Source of the DNA: an uncultured Pseudoxanthomonas sp.
GTDB lineage: Bacteria; Pseudomonadota; Gammaproteobacteria; Xanthomonadales; Xanthomonadaceae
Assembly (NCBI RefSeq): GCF_946886695.1
Contig: NZ_CAMPJD010000064.1
Location: 1-17,913, forward strand
Length of the DNA: 17,913 bases
Direction of reading: 5' to 3'
The position numbers were made by a program, and so were the translations under genes. Below the pieces are notes generated by a model that saw nothing but the letters and a program-made list of their open reading frames with translations, searched no databases and was not told the DNA's origin. Below are positions 15,020 to 17,913 of the stretch, piece after piece (the first letter of the stretch is position 1; every line of letters starts with the position of its first letter).

Positions 15020-16492
15020 TTGATCTCGCATGCCCAGTTCCAGCAGTACGCTGCTGAAGGTTTCAACCGCATCCCCGTCGTCCGTGAAGTACTGTCCGAC
15101 CTGGACACGCCGCTCTCGGTCTACCTGAAGCTCGCTGACGCGCCGCACACCTACCTGTTCGAATCGGTGGAGGGCGGCGAACGCTTCGGTCGCTATTCCA
15201 TCATCGGCCTTCCGGTGCGGCGCGTGGTCACCTTCCACGGCCATCGCCTGGAAATCCGCGACCATGGCCAGCTGGTCGAAGCGCGCGATGTGGACGATCC
15301 CTTCGCCGAAGTCGAAGCCCTGCGCGCCGCCTATGCGGTACCCAAACTGGAAGGCCTGCCCGGGTTCACCGGCGGGCTGGTGGGTTGGTTCGGTTTCGAG
15401 TGCATCGGGTACATCGAGCCGCGACTGGCGAAGGGCGAAAAGCCCGACGAACTCGGCACTCCCGACATCCTGCTGATGCTGTCGGAAGAAGTGGCCGTGT
15501 TCGACAACCTCAAGGGACGGCTGTACCTGATCGTGCATGCCGACCCGCGCGAAGCCGAGGCATGGGAGCGCGCGCAGGCGCGGCTGGATGCGTTGACCAC
15601 CAAGCTGCGCCAGCCCGGATCGTATCCCACGCCGATCACCCGCGATGTGCTGGACGAGAGCCACTTCGTCTCCGGCTTCACCCATGACGGCTTCATCGCT
15701 GCGGTGGAGAAATCCAAGGAATACATCCGTGCCGGCGACATCTTCCAGGTCGTGCTGAGCCAGCGCCTGAGCGTGCCGTTCAATGCGCGGCCGGTGGACG
15801 TGTATCGCGCGCTGCGTGCGCTGAATCCGTCGCCGTACATGTACTTCCTCGATGTTGGCGATGTGCAGGTAGTGGGGTCGTCGCCCGAGATTCTGGTGCG
15901 TCTGGAGCAGGGCGAAGTCACCGTGCGCCCGATTGCCGGCACGCGCCCACGCGGGAAGACGCACGACGAGGACCTCGCGCTGGAAGCAGAACTGCTGGCC
16001 GATCCCAAGGAGCGTGCCGAGCACCTGATGCTGATCGACCTGGGCCGCAACGACACCGGTCGTGTGTCGGAAGCCGGCACCGTGCAGGTGGGCGAGCAGT
16101 TCGTCATCGAACGCTACAGCCACGTCATGCACATCGTCAGCGAGGTCACCGGCAAGTTGTTGCCGGGCCTGAGCTACGCCGACGTGCTGCGCGCGACATT
16201 CCCGGCCGGCACGGTCAGCGGCGCGCCGAAGATCCGCGCGCTGGAAGTGATCCGCGAGCTGGAGCCGATCAAGCGCAACGTCTACGCCGGCAGCATCGGC
16301 TACATCGGCTGGCATGGCGATGCCGACACCGCCATCGCCATCCGCACCGCCGTCATCAAGGACGGGCGCCTGCACGTACAGGCGGGCGCTGGCATCGTCT
16401 ACGACTCCGATCCCGAGAAGGAGTGGGACGAGACGATGAACAAGGGCCGCGCGCTGTTCCGCGCGGTGGCGGAAGCAGCGAAGGGGCTGTGA
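15020..16492 (+). CDS. trpE: Anthranilate synthase component I, 490 aa
   Basis: The large subunit of anthranilate synthase, converting chorismate and ammonia (from TrpG) to anthranilate, the first committed step to tryptophan. A TTG at 15020 is taken as start: it has GGAAGGAAA at 15004-15012, and the protein then begins ISHAQFQQYAAEGFNRIPVV like its relatives. An ATG at 14954 would add 22 residues (Gly/Pro-rich, AGDGGPLPSPAPSPCPG) with no family likeness. The tryptophan-feedback region is FESVEGGERFGRYS, with Ser49 (family L-L-E-S, here L-F-E-S). The catalytic domain has RAGDIFQVVLSQRL, VGSSPEILVR, VRPIAGTRPRG, DLGRNDTGRV, HVMHIVSEVTG (His371) and FPAGTVSGAPKIRALE. The 145-base leader has no Trp-codon-rich short frame with attenuator hairpins, so classical attenuation is not evident. 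Confidence 0.96.
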   Translation: MISHAQFQQYAAEGFNRIPVVREVLSDLDTPLSVYLKLADAPHTYLFESVEGGERFGRYSIIGLPVRRVVTFHGHRLEIRDHGQLVEARDVDDPFAEVEALRAAYAVPKLEGLPGFTGGLVGWFGFECIGYIEPRLAKGEKPDELGTPDILLMLSEEVAVFDNLKGRLYLIVHADPREAEAWERAQARLDALTTKLRQPGSYPTPITRDVLDESHFVSGFTHDGFIAAVEKSKEYIRAGDIFQVVLSQRLSVPFNARPVDVYRALRALNPSPYMYFLDVGDVQVVGSSPEILVRLEQGEVTVRPIAGTRPRGKTHDEDLALEAELLADPKERAEHLMLIDLGRNDTGRVSEAGTVQVGEQFVIERYSHVMHIVSEVTGKLLPGLSYADVLRATFPAGTVSGAPKIRALEVIRELEPIKRNVYAGSIGYIGWHGDADTAIAIRTAVIKDGRLHVQAGAGIVYDSDPEKEWDETMNKGRALFRAVAEAAKGL

Positions 16493-16531
16493 CCGTGACG
16501 CCGGAAACCCCGTCCGCATCCTCAGCGCGTT

Positions 16532-16561
16532 GTAGGAAGCGTCGCATCCCGACACCCCTAC
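16532..16561. repeat. Degenerate GTAG-type palindrome between trpE and the SIMPL gene
   Basis: GTAGG (16532-16536) pairs with CCTAC (16557-16561), and GTCG (16541-16544) with CGAC (16550-16553, in CCCGACACC), in a 30-base imperfect hairpin. It resembles a decayed GTAG-type REP. It starts 39 bases after the trpE stop and could attenuate or process the trpE transcript. Confidence 0.5.
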
Positions 16562-16583
16562 CACCCATGAAGGCAGGCCATCC

Positions 16584-17351
16584 ATGAAAGTCATCCATCG
16601 CGTGCTGCTTGCTGTCGTCGCATTGGCATCGGGCCATGTGCAGGCGCAGGTCAACGCACTCCCTCCGACCCGGCACATCCTGGTCTATGGCGATGCTCAG
16701 GCGCGTGCGATTCCGGACCGCTTCAAGATCGCCATCCAGTTCGAAGCAACGGACATCAACCCCGATACGGCCCGTCGCGCGGTGGAGCACCACGTGACCA
16801 GCACGCTGGCCAAACTCAAGGCCGCCCATGTTCCTTCGGACGAGATCGTGGCGACGTCCTTGCAGATCGGACCCCGACACCGCTACGACCAGAAGCTCCA
16901 GGAGCAGGTGTTCGTGGGTACGCAGGTGTCGCGCTCACTGACGGCCCGGTTCTCGCGGCAGGCCGACCTGGAGCGTTTCCTGGCGACTGTGGAAACCTCC
17001 CAGAGCTTGCGCATCTCCGACGTCACCACTGAGCTGAGCAGCGAGGCAGAACTGCGCAGGGCGCTTCGGGACAAGACCATTGCGTCGGCTAGAACGAAGG
17101 CCGACGACATGGCGCGCGCCTATGGCGCACGCCTCGGTCCGGTATACAGCGTGTCGGACGTGGCGCCGCAGTTCGAGTACGGCATCCGCGAGGGCGAGTG
17201 GCCCGTCCGCTATGAATGGAGGAGTGGTGGGCTGGACCGCATCGAGGTCACCGGAAGCAGGCTCGAGCGTGGCGGCGTCGACACTTCGCTGCAATCCGGT
17301 TACGTCACCTATACCGACAAGATCTACACCGTATTCCTGCTTGCGGACTGA
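16584..17351 (+). CDS. Secreted SIMPL-domain (DUF541) protein, 255 aa
   Basis: A predicted periplasmic protein of the SIMPL/DUF541 family. A signal peptide, MKVIHRVLLAVVALASGHVQA, is likely cut after Ala21 (VQA|QV). The mature part has the family start ILVYGDAQARAIPDRFKIAI and helix TLAKLKAAHVPSDEIVATSL. It then shows VGTQVSRSLTARF, SARTKADDMARAYGARLGPVYSVSD and a C-terminal strand YTDKIYTVFLLAD. The molecular function of the family is poorly defined; links to stress and to signalling-complex stability come from distant members only. GAAGGCAGG sits shortly before the ATG at 16584. An oddity is a segment near residue 222 reading RIEVTGSRLERG, which resembles the plug start of TonB-dependent receptors. 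It lies between trpE (91-base gap) and trpG (3-base gap), with no evident link to tryptophan synthesis. Confidence 0.9.
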   Translation: MKVIHRVLLAVVALASGHVQAQVNALPPTRHILVYGDAQARAIPDRFKIAIQFEATDINPDTARRAVEHHVTSTLAKLKAAHVPSDEIVATSLQIGPRHRYDQKLQEQVFVGTQVSRSLTARFSRQADLERFLATVETSQSLRISDVTTELSSEAELRRALRDKTIASARTKADDMARAYGARLGPVYSVSDVAPQFEYGIREGEWPVRYEWRSGGLDRIEVTGSRLERGGVDTSLQSGYVTYTDKIYTVFLLAD

Positions 17352-17354
17352 CTC

Positions 17355-17913
17355 ATGCTTCTGATGATCGACAACTACGACAGCTTCACCTACAACCTCG
17401 TGCAGTACCTGCAGTCGCTGGGTGCCGAGGTGAAGGTGGTGCGCAACGATGCGATGACGGTAGACGAGATCGCGAAGCTCGCGCCCGAGCGCATCGTCAT
17501 TTCGCCCGGCCCCTGCACGCCGAACGAAGCCGGGGTCTCGCTGGAGATCATCGAACGGCTGGGTGCGAACACCCCCATCCTCGGTGTCTGCCTCGGTCAC
17601 CAGAGCATCGGCCAGGCCTATGGCGGCAACGTCATCCGCGCGGGCCGCATCATGCACGGCAAGACCTCGCGCATCCGCCATGAAGGCAAGGGCGTGTTCG
17701 CCGGCCTGCCGGATGCCTACGAGGCCACGCGCTACCACTCGCTGGTGGTGGAGCGCAGCAGCTTGCCGGATGCACTGGAAATCACCGCGTGGACCGAGAA
17801 CGACGACGGCAGCATCGAGGAGATCATGGGCCTGCGCCACCGCGAGTACCCCGTGGAAGGCGTGCAGTTCCACCCCGAGTCGATCCTGACCGAACACGGC
17901 CACGCGCTGCTGA
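17355..17913 (+). CDS. trpG: Anthranilate synthase component II, glutamine amidotransferase, 5' part
   Basis: The small subunit that hydrolyses glutamine and passes ammonia to TrpE. The frame runs from the ATG at 17355 to the window end with no stop; 186 codons are visible, and the family is about 190-200 residues, so only the extreme C-terminus is missing. The class I amidotransferase motifs are present: [18 protein letters not shown] at the N-terminus, [12 protein letters not shown], the nucleophile Cys79 in [10 protein letters not shown], and the catalytic pair His173 and Glu175 in QFHPES. RYHSLVV is also typical. It may serve folate synthesis (PabA role) as well. The start lies 3 bases after the SIMPL stop with only a weak Shine-Dalgarno, suggesting coupling. 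trpD and trpC commonly follow in this family but are outside the window. Confidence 0.96.
   Translation, partial: MLLMIDNYDSFTYNLVQYLQSLGAEVKVVRNDAMTVDEIAKLAPERIVISPGPCTPNEAGVSLEIIERLGANTPILGVCLGHQSIGQAYGGNVIRAGRIMHGKTSRIRHEGKGVFAGLPDAYEATRYHSLVVERSSLPDALEITAWTENDDGSIEEIMGLRHREYPVEGVQFHPESILTEHGHALL

Noticed and set aside
14993..16678. Long minus-strand open frame of 561 codons opposite trpE
   Set aside because: It is antisense to a well-supported trpE, with no motifs or ribosome site.
1..17913. Mobile element, prophage, CRISPR array or genomic island
   Set aside because: There are no transposase, integrase, phage or cas genes, no tRNA and no regular spacer repeats. The only repeats are REP-type palindromes between housekeeping genes.

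Overview
This is a GC-rich, gene-dense chromosomal window from a gammaproteobacterium, most likely of the Xanthomonadaceae (Xanthomonas, Stenotrophomonas, Pseudoxanthomonas or Lysobacter group). The placement rests on protein resemblance (TrpE, Rpe, the fused Mrp subunit) and on GTAG-headed palindromic repeats of the type known from that family. It is an inference, not a database match. I see no phage genes, transposase, integrase, CRISPR array, tRNA or rRNA.

Layout. (1) Positions 1-1158 hold the 3' part of hmgA (homogentisate 1,2-dioxygenase, tyrosine degradation), convergent with an unrecognised 176-residue protein on the minus strand (1166-1696). (2) 1822-2445 encodes a small lipoprotein and 2537-3487 a YrbG-type sodium/calcium exchanger. 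(3) 3579-9563 is a complete Mrp/Pha/Mnh multisubunit Na+(K+)/H+ antiporter operon in which subunits A and B are fused, in the order AB-C-D-E-F-G, mostly joined by 4-base ATGA overlaps. An atypical short-chain-dehydrogenase-like gene follows 6 bases later (9570-10427), and its stop codon lies inside a GTAG repeat. (4) 10505-12430, on the minus strand, carries a DUF962/Mpo1-like membrane protein, an EmrE-like small multidrug transporter and purC. (5) Divergent from purC is a 'mini-DjlA' (membrane anchor plus J domain), then rpe. (6) A 291-base gap follows, with a hairpin whose T-tract faces the minus strand and a large inverted GTAG repeat. (7) The last part has a YegS-like lipid kinase, trpE (probable TTG start), a secreted SIMPL-domain protein and the 5' part of trpG, which runs off the window end.

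How the genes work together. The Mrp subunits form one membrane complex that exchanges Na+ or K+ for H+; with the neighbouring CaCA exchanger this makes an ion-homeostasis block. TrpE and TrpG form anthranilate synthase, the first step of tryptophan synthesis, yet their genes are separated by the unrelated SIMPL gene. purC, rpe and hmgA are ordinary metabolic housekeeping genes.

I found no convincing undescribed system. The points most worth checking are the GTAG repeats that abut or define gene ends, the SIMPL gene between trpE and trpG, the DjlA-like protein without a TerB domain, the dehydrogenase-like protein lacking the YxxxK motif, and the strand-reversed terminator after rpe.
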